A stretch of 64,000 bases of DNA. It comes from Neobacillus notoginsengisoli (lineage in GTDB: Bacteria > Bacillota > Bacilli > Bacillales > Cytobacillaceae). The stretch covers positions 124,001-188,000 of the forward strand of contig NZ_QWEG01000010.1 in NCBI RefSeq assembly GCF_003515685.1, read 5' to 3'. The notes below the pieces were generated by a model, which worked only from the letters and a program-made list of their open reading frames with translations, did not search any database and was not told the DNA's origin. Position 1 is the stretch's first letter. Each line of letters opens with the position of its first letter. Position numbers and translations under genes: made by a program. This document shows, piece after piece, positions 8,914-16,752 of the stretch.

Positions 8914-10695
8914 ATGGTTTATGATTTAGTGCTGATCCATCCGCCAACTGTGTTCGATTTTCGGAAGGAGATGCTGTTTACCGGTCCGATCAGCGATGTG
9001 GTGCCGTCGTCGCCGGTCTTTGAGATGTATCCAATAGGACTGACAAGCATTGGCGATTATCTTGAGCGGTTCGGCCTGAAGGTAAAGATTATTAATATCG
9101 CAAACAGAATGCTGCTGAACCCGCATTTCGATGTTGAAAAGAAGCTGCGCGGCATTAAAACGAAGGCGTTTGGCATTGACCTTCATTGGCTGCCGCACGC
9201 CCACGGTAGTATTGAAATTGCGAAGATTTTAAAGCTGCTTCACCCGGACGTGCCGGTACTGTTTGGCGGTCTGTCTTCTAGGTATTTCCACAAGGAGCTT
9301 CTCGAGTATCCGTGTATCGATTTTGTTGTCAGGGGTGATACGACGGAGAAGCTGATCCTTATGCTGCTGAATGCGCTTGCTGCCGGCAAGAAGGAGTTTT
9401 CCTCGATTCCGAACCTTAGCTGGAGGCGCGGGGAAGAGGCGGTCCACAATCCGCACACCTATGTGCCTGATGACCTCGATGAGTTTGACTTTCCTGGCTA
9501 CCGCTACATTATCCGCTCTGTTTTCAAGTATTTCAATCTGCTCGACCCGCTGCCGTACAAAGGCTGGTTCCAGTATCCGAACACGGCGATCCTCACCTCG
9601 AAGGGCTGTACGTACAACTGCCTCATCTGCGGCGGCTCCAAGGACGCTTATTTGCAAAATTGCAGCAGGAAAAGGATTGCGATGCGTTCCCCGCATAAAA
9701 TGCTTGAGGACATTGCGTTCATCCAACGCTTCAGCCGGGCGCCGGTTTTCCTTTTGAACGACATCCGCCAAGGCGGAAAAGAGTATGTCAATGAATTTTT
9801 TGATGGCCTGGCAAAAATGGAGCTTAAAAATGAATTGGTCTTCGAACTGTTCCAGTACGTCGATGAGGAATTTTTCGCGCGTCTTCATAAAGCCGTTCCA
9901 AAGTATAGCGTTCAAATTACGCTTGAATCGTCGGATGAGGAGATTCGCCGTTTTAACGGAAAGTTCAATTGTTCAAATAAGAAGGTGATTGACACATTGC
10001 AATACGCGATGAAGCACGGCTGCGCGAAGATTGATTTATTCTTTATGACCGGCATCCCTAAGCAAAGCTATCAGAGTGCAATTGATAATGTTCGGTTTTG
10101 TGAATTGGTTCACAATGAGTGCGGCAATGATCCGCGCCTGTCGTATTTCATTGCGCCGCTCGCGCCGTTCCTAGATCCTGGGAGTCCAGCGTTTGAGAAT
10201 CCTGACGCATTTGGCTACAAGAAGTTTTGCCATACGCTCGAAGATTTTCGTGAAGCGATGCTTTCCCCTTCATGGAAGTATATGTTGAGCTATGAAACCG
10301 ATTCAATGACCCGCGATGAGATTGTCCGCGCCACCTATGATTCTGCTTTATTGCTGAATCGCTATAAATTAAAGTATGGTCTGATAAGCCAGGCCGCCTA
10401 TGATGAAATAGAATACAAGATTACAAAGTCGATTGAGTTTATGGAGCGGATCGACGAGCTGTTAGAGCTTCCCGAAGAGGACCGGTCCGCGGGGATGGCG
10501 CTCATTAAGCGCGAAGTCGACGAAGTAAACCGCCACAGCATCTGCGGCAAAAACGAACTCAAATGGGAAGTCCAAAAACGCTACGCCCACTTTATCTCGC
10601 TTGGCTGGATCGGACTCGAACTCCTAGCTTCTGAGATTGCAACAGATATTAAGTGCCGGCTTGGGAAAATTGATCGGGAGAGCGTAACGCTGTAG
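8914..10695 (+). CDS. B12-binding-domain radical SAM protein
   Basis: About 593 residues. The N-terminal Rossmann-like domain (LIHPPTVFDF, YPIGLTSIGDYLERFG, GIDLHWLPHAHGS, FGGLSSRYF, VVRGDTTE) looks like a cobalamin-binding domain. The radical SAM core has the CX3CX2C cluster motif CTYNCLIC with SKG before it and GG after it, then FELFQYVDEEFF, QITLESSDEEIRRFNGK and FFMTGIPKQ. It should cleave SAM with a 4Fe-4S cluster; the substrate is unknown. The family occurs as a stand-alone gene in Bacillaceae. The ATG at 8914 sits 9 bases after AAGGTGAGG; GTG 8899 and ATG 8908 are too close to that RBS. It separates degV from the comF region, unlike B. subtilis. Confidence 0.85.
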   Translation: MVYDLVLIHPPTVFDFRKEMLFTGPISDVVPSSPVFEMYPIGLTSIGDYLERFGLKVKIINIANRMLLNPHFDVEKKLRGIKTKAFGIDLHWLPHAHGSIEIAKILKLLHPDVPVLFGGLSSRYFHKELLEYPCIDFVVRGDTTEKLILMLLNALAAGKKEFSSIPNLSWRRGEEAVHNPHTYVPDDLDEFDFPGYRYIIRSVFKYFNLLDPLPYKGWFQYPNTAILTSKGCTYNCLICGGSKDAYLQNCSRKRIAMRSPHKMLEDIAFIQRFSRAPVFLLNDIRQGGKEYVNEFFDGLAKMELKNELVFELFQYVDEEFFARLHKAVPKYSVQITLESSDEEIRRFNGKFNCSNKKVIDTLQYAMKHGCAKIDLFFMTGIPKQSYQSAIDNVRFCELVHNECGNDPRLSYFIAPLAPFLDPGSPAFENPDAFGYKKFCHTLEDFREAMLSPSWKYMLSYETDSMTRDEIVRATYDSALLLNRYKLKYGLISQAAYDEIEYKITKSIEFMERIDELLELPEEDRSAGMALIKREVDEVNRHSICGKNELKWEVQKRYAHFISLGWIGLELLASEIATDIKCRLGKIDRESVTL

Positions 10696-10770
10696 GTTTT
10701 TTAGTAGGCGGCATGTTGATTATTGAAGTTATCCCTATAATAATAGGTTAAAAGTTTATGAAAAGCCGGT

Positions 10771-10990
10771 TTTCACTGAATGAAGGCCATCCCGCGGGCG
10801 GGATGGCTCGTTCACATTTTATGGATGCTAGTTTTCAGTAAGGGGGGAGTGGTACATAAAAATAGAAAAGGGTTCATACTGTCACAAATAAGGTTCATTA
10901 ATCTTAAAAAGTGGTGCATATTGTCACAATTTCGGTCCATACCGTCACACATTAATGAACATAGAGAAACCAATTTTAAGAGAATTTAAC
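10771..10990 (+). repeat. Hairpin plus TGTCACA array repeat, copy 2
   Basis: Same family as the repeat after degU: GCCATCCCGC / GCGGGATGGC hairpin (about 10785-10807), then ATGGATGCTAGTTTTCAG, GGTACATAAAAATAGAAAAGG and TGTCACA units ending in AACATAGAGAAAC and TTTTAAGAGAA. It follows the radical SAM gene stop by about 75 bases. Confidence 0.8.
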
Positions 10991-11010
10991 TAATACTTAG
11001 TGGATTTTTC

Positions 11011-11200
11011 TGAATGAAAGGCCATCCCGCGGGCGGGATGGCTTGTTCGCATTTATGGAAACTAGTTTTCAGCAAGGGGGGAGTGGTACATAAAAATAGA
11101 AAAGGGTTCATACTGTCACAGAAAAGGTTCATTAATCTTAAAAAGTGGTACATACTGTCACAATTACGGTCCATACCGCCACAAATAGCGAAACTTAAAT
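11011..11200 (+). repeat. Hairpin plus TGTCACA array repeat, copy 3
   Basis: Tandem neighbour of copy 2 with a period near 234 bases. GGCCATCCCGCGGGCGGGATGGC forms the hairpin and the array is shorter, degrading after CCGCCACAAATAG. The stretch from 11200 to 11336 holds a TATAAT (11302-11307) without a convincing -35, which probably lies in the promoter of the NERD-comFA operon. Confidence 0.8.
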
Positions 11201-11336
11201 CCGTATCTCAAAAACCTTCTCCCTTCCCACCTACCACTATTCATAAAATGTTCACTATTATCAAAACATTTTTGCAGGAAACAGCCTGCTCATTAGAGAA
11301 ATATAATTTCATCCAACATAAAGGAGTGAATCCTAT

Positions 11337-12332
11337 TTGAAGCTGAAAGAAAGAACCGTTCCACATCGAGTCCTCCAGGGGGAAGCCCTGCTTAGGAACC
11401 TTTCACCACAATCCTCTTTCTATCCGCTGGTCGAGAATGACCTGTCTAAACGGAAAGCTGGATATTGGGGTGAAACGCAGCTTGATTACTATCTCCGTCT
11501 CCTTCCACATGAGGGCTACTATATCTTAAACGACCTTCGCCTCCCTTTTAAAGACGACTTCTTCCAAATTGATTGTCTCATCCTTACAACAAGATATTGT
11601 TTGGTCATTGAGTCGAAAAATATGAAAGGAACCCTCTTTTTTGACAGCAAGTTCGACCAACTCATCCGGGTCCAAGAAGATAATTCCGAGGAAGTATTTG
11701 AAGATCCGATTGTACAGGCGAAAAACATCATCCTTAAGCTAAGTTTTCTACTCAAGGAACATTACCCCGATTTGCCCTTCAATTATCTGATCTCTATAGC
11801 AAGTACTAAAACAAAACTCACCTCCGATACGGATAAAATTGATCGGGTTTGCCACGCCAGTGCGATTGTTCATAAACTCTTCGAATTAGAAAAACAGTAT
11901 ACGAAAGATGTTCTAACCCCACACCAAATCACCAATATTTGCAAGCAATTTCTAAAGATTCACACTCCTAATCTAAAAAGTATTTTAAAAGTTTTCGGGA
12001 TAGCAAGGAATAAACTATTAAAAGGCATTTATTGCCCTTGCTGCAACCAGCAAATGGTATTTTTCAGGGGGAAGTGGATTTGTGGGCATTGTAAACACAT
12101 TTCGAAAGATGCCCATATCCAGAAAACCATGGACTATTTCCTTCTCGTTCGGCCTTATATTTCAAATCAAGAATTAAGAGAGTTACTTGGGATCCCTACC
12201 AGGCGAGCGGCCCGTAGAATCTTGCTGGGCAGCCAATTGCCTTACATAGGAGAGAGGAGAGGAAGAATCTACCTAAGTCCCTCTTTTCCACAGAAAAAAA
12301 CAGAGAAAGAGGAGAATATTCATGAGATTTAA
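11337..12332 (+). CDS. NERD domain protein with C-terminal zinc ribbon
   Basis: 331 residues from TTG, with AAAGGAG about 11 bases upstream. The N-terminal part (about 35-150) is a nuclease-related domain: AGYWGETQLDYYL, FQIDCLILTTRYCLVIESKN (the D and ExK positions of the restriction-endonuclease fold). The C-terminal part has a zinc ribbon CPCC...CGHC (about 240-265) and a short helical tail with a RRAARRILLGS segment. NERD proteins are proposed to act on DNA; substrate unknown. The frame overlaps comFA by 11 bases, so the two are translationally coupled. NERD genes are frequent in Bacillaceae, but I know of no classical comF operon that includes one. Confidence 0.8.
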   Translation: MKLKERTVPHRVLQGEALLRNLSPQSSFYPLVENDLSKRKAGYWGETQLDYYLRLLPHEGYYILNDLRLPFKDDFFQIDCLILTTRYCLVIESKNMKGTLFFDSKFDQLIRVQEDNSEEVFEDPIVQAKNIILKLSFLLKEHYPDLPFNYLISIASTKTKLTSDTDKIDRVCHASAIVHKLFELEKQYTKDVLTPHQITNICKQFLKIHTPNLKSILKVFGIARNKLLKGIYCPCCNQQMVFFRGKWICGHCKHISKDAHIQKTMDYFLLVRPYISNQELRELLGIPTRRAARRILLGSQLPYIGERRGRIYLSPSFPQKKTEKEENIHEI

Positions 12333-12912
12333 CCTACAGGAGGGAGGCCTCACCCCCATCCAAACACTCCCTCCCAACCGCTATCCACCCGGCACCCTCC
12401 GCATCTCCCAAATCGAAACCATCCCAAAACCGCCGCTCAACCCAAACTTCAACCCAAACCCGGAACTCCAGCAAATCCTTGCCGGTAAGCAACTCCTCCT
12501 TGATGACCTACCGTTTATCCTCGAGGAAATCCAGCACCACTATGAAAACGGCTGCATCACCTACAACAAAGGCATTAGCACGATTGGCAAAACAAGCAGC
12601 TGTGCCCGTTGCGGCAACCGGAATCCGCAGTTGTTCGGGAGCTTCACGTGTGCGCGCTGTGGGGATATGTGCACGTATTGCAGGAAGTGTCTCATGATGG
12701 GGCGGATTAGCGAATGTACACCACTCATCGGCTGGTCCGGGCCGCCGCCTGCATTCGACATCCCGGCGAAAGTGCTCGAATGGGAGGGGACCCTTTCAGA
12801 CGGGCAGCAAAATGCCTCGAATCGTGCAGTCGAAGCGGTCTTACAAAATACGAATCTATTAGTTTGGGCAGTATGCGCTGCCGGATATGAATACGTAAGA
12901 AAAGGGTATTAA
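12322..12912 (+). pseudogene. comFA: comFA, 5' part, interrupted by prophage
   Basis: Residues 1-184 of ComFA, the DEAD-box-like ATPase that drives transforming DNA through the competence channel. Visible: four-cysteine zinc finger region (CARCGNRN ... CARCGDMCTYCRKC), then WEGTLSDGQQNASN and LLVWAV, just before the Walker A motif. After Val184 the frame enters phage DNA and adds 12 foreign residues (CAAGYEYVRKGY) before a stop. RBS GAGGAG precedes the ATG. The 3' part lies at 52734-53687; joining the two at the shared TG gives an intact in-frame gene of 501 codons. In a lysogen the ATPase is therefore split, but it is not decayed. Confidence 0.93.
12855..12899. other. attL
   Basis: Left prophage junction. 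The crossover dinucleotide TG is at 12874-12875. To its left is comFA (codons for LVWAV). To its right is the attP arm CGCTG followed by CCGGATATGAATACGTAAG (12881-12899), which is the near-perfect reverse complement (18/19) of the attP arm at attR. Confidence 0.92.
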
Positions 12913-14312
12913 AAATTCCAGATGATTTCTATATCGTCACCATGGATAATTATTTCCTTTATAAACTTTTGCACGATAGCTTGTCGCGTAGGGAAATCTC
13001 CCGCGTTTAAGTCAATTGAGAATTGTTTCAAGTCTTCCTCCGTAATAACGATGCTTGATTTCTCTTCTTGTAATTCCTCCCTCTTCTTTAGGTAAAGTCT
13101 TTCCGTTTGTAATTCTTCCATTTGGTCATTTAGTAATGCCACAGGTACTCTTCCTTCAGCATAAAGAGAAAGGATTCGCTTCATTTTGGCATCAACGTTT
13201 TTTATTAATTTGTCGTACTCTATATGTTTTGATTTGGTTGGCTGTGTTTTTTTGTTGATAAGCAGATTGCTAATCTCATCTGCAATTAAGGAGTCTAGTT
13301 TGGTGGCATTCCAATTAATATTTGTGCATTTATGAGTGTATTCTGAAGGGAAGCGTTTGGCCCTGCAAATATAATATCTATACGATTTTTTGTTTCTCTT
13401 TGTTATCCCTGTTTTATAAGTAACAAAACTTTCTCGGCATCCTCCGCAAGTCATCAATCCGGACAAAAGGGATTCTTTTACCTTTCCCCAGTTCTTCCCC
13501 TTATGCCTTTCCAATAGAGCCTGAACCCGGTCGAACTGTTCTTTGGAGATAATGGGTTTGTGCCGTCCCTTGTAATAAACCCCTGCAAAGCTAACCTCCC
13601 CAATGTTTAAGCGACTTCTTAAAACATCATTATAGCGGCGGAATCTCCAAACGGGAAAACCGTCCTCTTTTAGCCTGGCCTGCATTTTGGTGATTGAATG
13701 CAGCTGCTCATAATAGTTGTAAGCAGCTTGAATATGCTTAACTTCGTCCTCTTTTTCGTACAGATCACCGTCATGTCTAACCCCAAATCCAGCCGGTTCA
13801 TAGTTTCCCCCAGCGACCCAATAACCTTTCTTGGCACGGTCTATTAATCCATCTCTCATACGTTCTGCAATCATTTCTCGCTCCAGTTGAGCAAAGACGG
13901 ACAATATGCCGATCATCGCTTTACCAAACGGGGTGGATGTGTCCAGGGTTTCCGTGACAGATACAAAGTCAACATTATTCTTTAAAAAATAGTCCTCGAT
14001 TAGCTCTAAGGTATCTTTTTGAGATCTGGATAAGCGGTCTAATTTATATACCATAACGGCATCTATATGTTTTAAATCACCCAACAGCCGTTGCAAATCA
14101 GGACGGTTCAGATTAGATCCGCTGTACCCAGGGTCAATGTAAGTATCATAAACAACCCAATCTTTTGCTTTACAATAGGCTTCCAACTTTTCTTTCTGCG
14201 TTTCAATACTCGAGTTGTCAACTTGTTCCTGGGTGCTGACTCGAATATACAAGGCTACGCGAAGTTTTGTGTTTACAGTTTTAACTTGTGGCCTTTTTAT
14301 TTTATTTGTCAT
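12909..14312 (-). CDS. int: Large serine recombinase (phage integrase)
   Basis: 467 residues. The N-terminal resolvase domain has ALYIRVSTQEQ with the catalytic Ser at about residue 26, then YIDPGYSGSNLNRPDLQRLL, VYKLDRLSRS, and FAQLEREMIAERMRDGL. The Recombinase domain follows (PAGFGV, IGEVSFAGVYYKGRHKPIISKEQFDRVQ), then a zinc ribbon (CGGC...YYIC...C) and a long coiled coil, as in A118-like integrases. It acts on attP and attB with a 2-base crossover. Its stop lies only 34 bases from the crossover point, inside attL, and overlaps the truncated comFA stop. RBS AAGGAG is about 14 bases upstream of the ATG. Confidence 0.95.
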   Translation of the reverse strand: MTNKIKRPQVKTVNTKLRVALYIRVSTQEQVDNSSIETQKEKLEAYCKAKDWVVYDTYIDPGYSGSNLNRPDLQRLLGDLKHIDAVMVYKLDRLSRSQKDTLELIEDYFLKNNVDFVSVTETLDTSTPFGKAMIGILSVFAQLEREMIAERMRDGLIDRAKKGYWVAGGNYEPAGFGVRHDGDLYEKEDEVKHIQAAYNYYEQLHSITKMQARLKEDGFPVWRFRRYNDVLRSRLNIGEVSFAGVYYKGRHKPIISKEQFDRVQALLERHKGKNWGKVKESLLSGLMTCGGCRESFVTYKTGITKRNKKSYRYYICRAKRFPSEYTHKCTNINWNATKLDSLIADEISNLLINKKTQPTKSKHIEYDKLIKNVDAKMKRILSLYAEGRVPVALLNDQMEELQTERLYLKKREELQEEKSSIVITEEDLKQFSIDLNAGDFPTRQAIVQKFIKEIIIHGDDIEIIWNF

Positions 14313-14512
14313 TTGTGTCAGAACAACTCCTTTTTTAAAATATTATAGAACGGATGTTCGTATTTATGATACTATATTTATAACAAATATTTGTCATTTC
14401 CCTTAAAGTGTTTTATTCTTCTAAGATTTGACAAACTTCGACAAAGTTGAAATGCTATACTGAATAAAAAATCAGCCGTTCGGCTGAAGTCTGTCCGCGA
14501 GTAGATAAAAAT

Positions 14513-14749
14513 CTACTCTTCATTGCCTACTTCTATCCACTCGTATAAGTCATCAATTTTGCAGTTCAATATTGTCGCAATGTTTTTCGCAACCTGGAGC
14601 GACATTCGTTGTTTATTGAGTACATACTTGTTAATTTGCTGAACTCTTATTCCCATGATTTCAGCAAGCTGCAACTGTGACATATCTTTTTTACGAAGCA
14701 AATCAAGAAGCAGGCATCTACCGATTTTGTAGGCCAAACGGACAGACAC
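14513..14749 (-). CDS. XRE-type HTH protein, lysogeny module
   Basis: 78 residues from a GTG. HTH_XRE core LAEIMGIRVQQINKYVLNKQRMSL with a trailing IDDLYEW segment. It lies between the repressor and integrase genes in the same direction. The start is uncertain: the only purine-rich stretch directly abuts the GTG and no other start exists before the upstream stop. Confidence 0.65.
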   Translation of the reverse strand: MSVRLAYKIGRCLLLDLLRKKDMSQLQLAEIMGIRVQQINKYVLNKQRMSLQVAKNIATILNCKIDDLYEWIEVGNEE

Positions 14750-14849
14750 CCTTTCAACATCAACAAAGGAGTTGGACCACCGATGAGGAAAACCGTTGAT
14801 TTATTAGAATTTATTAGTAAGTTGCTCAAAGAACTTGAAGAAAAAAATA

Positions 14850-15215
14850 CTACTTCAAACCCCGAAGAGAGCGAATAAACGCAATTGCTCCGTTAATTTC
14901 CTCTTTCGTTGCCGGTCTCCCATCAACTTTAAAATCGATGTCCTCAAGATTTGGAGGGTCTTCATTTTCTATCCTATCGAGGAGGTCCTTCTCTGCAGGG
15001 GTTAAAGTTGTTGTATTAGCACGTCCTATAAGATAGTCCACACTTACACCGAAAAAGTCTGCAATCTCATTCATTCGTTTTTGTCGAGGCCTGCGATCAG
15101 GATTATTTTCATAATGAGTAATGGTTGATCGCGGTACTTTTAATAAATCTGCCAAGGCTTCCTGGGTCAATCCTCTTTTTTCTCTTAATTCTTTTAACCT
15201 TTCTGAAAAGCTCAT
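14850..15215 (-). CDS. CI-like phage repressor (XRE family)
   Basis: 121 residues. HTH_XRE at 5-60 (LKELREKRGLTQEALADLL, STITHYENNPDRRP), typical SVDYLIGR end, then a short C-terminal tail (IAFIRSLRGLK) without an S24 peptidase. It is divergent from a Cro-like gene across an intergenic region full of 15-bp operators, which argues that it is the lysogenic repressor. It lacks a LexA-type autocleavage domain, so induction must work by another route, as in many Gram-positive phages. RBS AGGGGTG. Confidence 0.85.
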   Translation of the reverse strand: MSFSERLKELREKRGLTQEALADLLKVPRSTITHYENNPDRRPRQKRMNEIADFFGVSVDYLIGRANTTTLTPAEKDLLDRIENEDPPNLEDIDFKVDGRPATKEEINGAIAFIRSLRGLK

Positions 15216-15271
15216 ACCAACACCCCTTCGCTACTATTAAATTTTAACAAAAAATGTGCGTTAAAAAAACA

Positions 15272-15286
15272 GTGCGTATTATGCAC
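15272..15286. promoter_or_regulatory. Phage operator O1
   Basis: GTGCGTATTATGCAC, an imperfect 15-bp palindrome of the family GTGCGyTAnACGCAC. A further half-site GTGCGTTA is at 15256. Confidence 0.75.
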
Positions 15287-15294
15287 ATTCACTA

Positions 15295-15323
15295 TTGACA
15301 CGTGCGCTATACGCACGTATACT
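15295..15323 (+). promoter_or_regulatory. Early rightward promoter PR with operator O2 in the spacer
   Basis: TTGACA (15295-15300), exactly 17 bases, TATACT (15318-15323). The perfect palindrome GTGCGCTATACGCAC (15302-15316) fills the spacer, so a bound repressor would exclude RNA polymerase. Confidence 0.88.
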
Positions 15324-15334
15324 GAATACACAAG

Positions 15335-15349
15335 GTGCGCTAAACGCAC
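15335..15349. promoter_or_regulatory. Phage operator O3
   Basis: GTGCGCTAAACGCAC, near-perfect palindrome, 33 bases centre to centre from O2, just before the RBS of the Cro-like gene. Confidence 0.8.
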
Positions 15350-15364
15350 AATGGAGGTGACAAA

Positions 15365-15556
15365 ATGACAGTACCAAGAGAAAAACTTATTGCTGCTAGA
15401 AAGGAGATGGGACTAACGCAAGAACAACTGGCAGAAAAAGTCGGAATTAACCGAGCATATTTGGCAAACATTGAAAACGGTAAGAACACTCCTTCTCTAG
15501 AAGTGGCAAAAAACATTTCAGCTGCACTTAGTTTGTCCATTAATGATTTATTTTAA
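15365..15556 (+). CDS. Cro-like HTH regulator
   Basis: 63 residues, essentially a single HTH_XRE domain (ARKEMGLTQEQLAEKVGINR, YLANIENGKNTPSLEVAKNI, INDLF). First gene of the rightward early operon, divergent from the CI-like gene, RBS GGAGGTG. It most likely competes for the GTGCG operators to commit to the lytic cycle. Confidence 0.85.
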   Translation: MTVPREKLIAARKEMGLTQEQLAEKVGINRAYLANIENGKNTPSLEVAKNISAALSLSINDLF

Positions 15557-15566
15557 TGCCTTTAAT

Positions 15567-15581
15567 GTGCGGTTTTTGCAC
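15567..15581. promoter_or_regulatory. Phage operator O4, downstream of cro
   Basis: GTGCGGTTTTTGCAC has the same 15-base frame and half-sites as O1-O3 and lies between the Cro-like gene and the next gene, just before its RBS. It could act as a roadblock or translational-site operator. Confidence 0.6.
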
Positions 15582-15598
15582 ATGGAGGGGAGAGGAAA

Positions 15599-15787
15599 AT
15601 GAACATAACAATTACCGGAATTTTTTTAGATGAACATAAAGTGGAAATTCCCGCGGGTCTATCCGAACTAATAAACAGCGCCGGTGCCTGGGGGAAGAGG
15701 CAACAATCGGAATTATCAAAAGAATATGATCGCAAAGTTATTAAAAGGGATGGTCAGCTGGTAACACTGCTGTTCAAGAAGGAGTGA
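15599..15787 (+). CDS. Hypothetical early phage protein
   Basis: 62 residues, no family recognised. Mixed beta-rich start (MNITITGIFLDEHKVEIP) and basic C-terminus. RBS GGAGGGGAG, good spacing. Second gene of the early operon. Confidence 0.7.
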   Translation: MNITITGIFLDEHKVEIPAGLSELINSAGAWGKRQQSELSKEYDRKVIKRDGQLVTLLFKKE

Positions 15788-15792
15788 GATAA

Positions 15793-16080
15793 GTGAAGGA
15801 AATCGATGTAGAGATTGCTGAGCTCCGGGAGAAATACGGCGATAAATTCGCTGATGTAGTTTCAAAAGAAATCGAATCTTGTTTAGAAAAAGGTAGAGCT
15901 TATCGAGTTCATATCTTAAGTGAAATTGTATTCTTGGAAATTCTTTTTGTAACTCAAAGCTATTTTATAAAATATTGGATCTTCCCAGAAACTGATTCGG
16001 TTGAGGAAAGAACGTTAATCGGATATCGGGATGCAAAAAGAGCACTGGAGATAATGGCCGAATTAGATAGCGAAAAATAA
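15793..16080 (+). CDS. Hypothetical early phage protein
   Basis: 95 residues from GTG with GGAG 8 bases upstream. Helical, charged N-terminus, a short hydrophobic stretch IVFLEILFV in the middle. Not recognised. It starts 5 bases after the previous stop. A weak GC-poor hairpin (AAGCC/GGCTT, T6) follows at 16078-16102. Confidence 0.7.
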   Translation: MKEIDVEIAELREKYGDKFADVVSKEIESCLEKGRAYRVHILSEIVFLEILFVTQSYFIKYWIFPETDSVEERTLIGYRDAKRALEIMAELDSEK

Positions 16081-16216
16081 GCCCTAACCAGGCTTCCTTT
16101 TTTGGCCTAGCTTGCGAAAAATGTTGTCGTCTGCCGGTCTATTTCGGAGCATATGCCGTCTGAAAGAACCGTCACAAAATGCTGTAGAAAAACCCTGTCA
16201 TTTTAAGGAGGTGAGA

Positions 16217-16357
16217 ATGTTGAAAATCAGCAAAGAATTAATAAATTATGTCGGCGATGGCGACCTACATGCCAGACTGGCATCTGTCGAACACTCTACG
16301 AATCTACGGGAAATCGTCACAGTTGGTTACATGATTGATAACTATGACGGAAAGTGA
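16217..16357 (+). CDS. Small hypothetical phage protein
   Basis: 46 residues starting at the ATG 16217 behind a canonical AAGGAGGTG. Sequence motif KISKELINYVGDGDLHARL; no family recognised. The upstream open frame to 16112 lacks an RBS. Confidence 0.65.
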   Translation: MLKISKELINYVGDGDLHARLASVEHSTNLREIVTVGYMIDNYDGK

Positions 16358-16560
16358 GGGTAAAGCATTTGGAAATTTTGAAAGAGGTTGATGGGATACT
16401 CGCTGAAGCAATCGAATCCTTGGATCGTGGTGAAAAGGTAAACGGTCTTGAATATGCCCGAAAATTGTTAAAAAGCCATATGGCTAATCCTGCTTCTAAT
16501 CGCACTCAAAAACGGAAAGAGCAGCGGAAGCGAAACAAGCAGCGTAAGGCGATTACTTGA
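16354..16560 (+). CDS. Small basic phage protein
   Basis: 68 residues, GTG start overlapping the previous TGA by four bases (coupled translation). Acidic helical first half, very basic tail (RTQKRKEQRKRNKQRKAI) that suggests nucleic-acid contact. Not recognised. Confidence 0.65.
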   Translation: MRVKHLEILKEVDGILAEAIESLDRGEKVNGLEYARKLLKSHMANPASNRTQKRKEQRKRNKQRKAIT

Positions 16561-16575
16561 GGGGAGGTGAGAAGG

Positions 16576-16734
16576 ATGGAGAAGGATAACGATTATCCAA
16601 TCGAAGATACTTTCGGGGATGAAATCCAAGATGGTGATGTCTACTTTGTCTTCGGCAAAGATGTAGTAACTGAAGGTAATCTACAAAGGTATCTAATCGA
16701 AAGACAGCAGGTTCCATGTTACAGAGCAATTTAA
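16576..16734 (+). CDS. Small acidic phage protein, YqaI-like
   Basis: 52 residues. ATG behind GGGGAGGTGAGAAGG. The pattern DEIQDGDVYFVFGKDVVTEGNLQRYLIE resembles the YqaI group of the skin element and related phages (GDE...G(D)Y..DG(E)..L..NLERYL); this is an impression from sequence only. Confidence 0.6.
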   Translation: MEKDNDYPIEDTFGDEIQDGDVYFVFGKDVVTEGNLQRYLIERQQVPCYRAI

Positions 16735-16752
16735 AAAAGACCACTCGGCAAA

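Noticed and set aside
11245-11275. Possible ComK box (AAAATG...AAAACATTTTTG) upstream of the NERD-comFA operon
   Set aside because: Only one half-box approaches AAAAN5TTTT and the spacing to a second box does not fit 8, 18 or 31 bases. Possible but not supported.
14783-14878. 31-codon plus-strand ORF with GGAG upstream between the two XRE genes
   Set aside because: It runs against the lysogeny operon, overlaps the repressor 3' end and the RBS spacing (11) is long. Not convincing enough to list as a gene.
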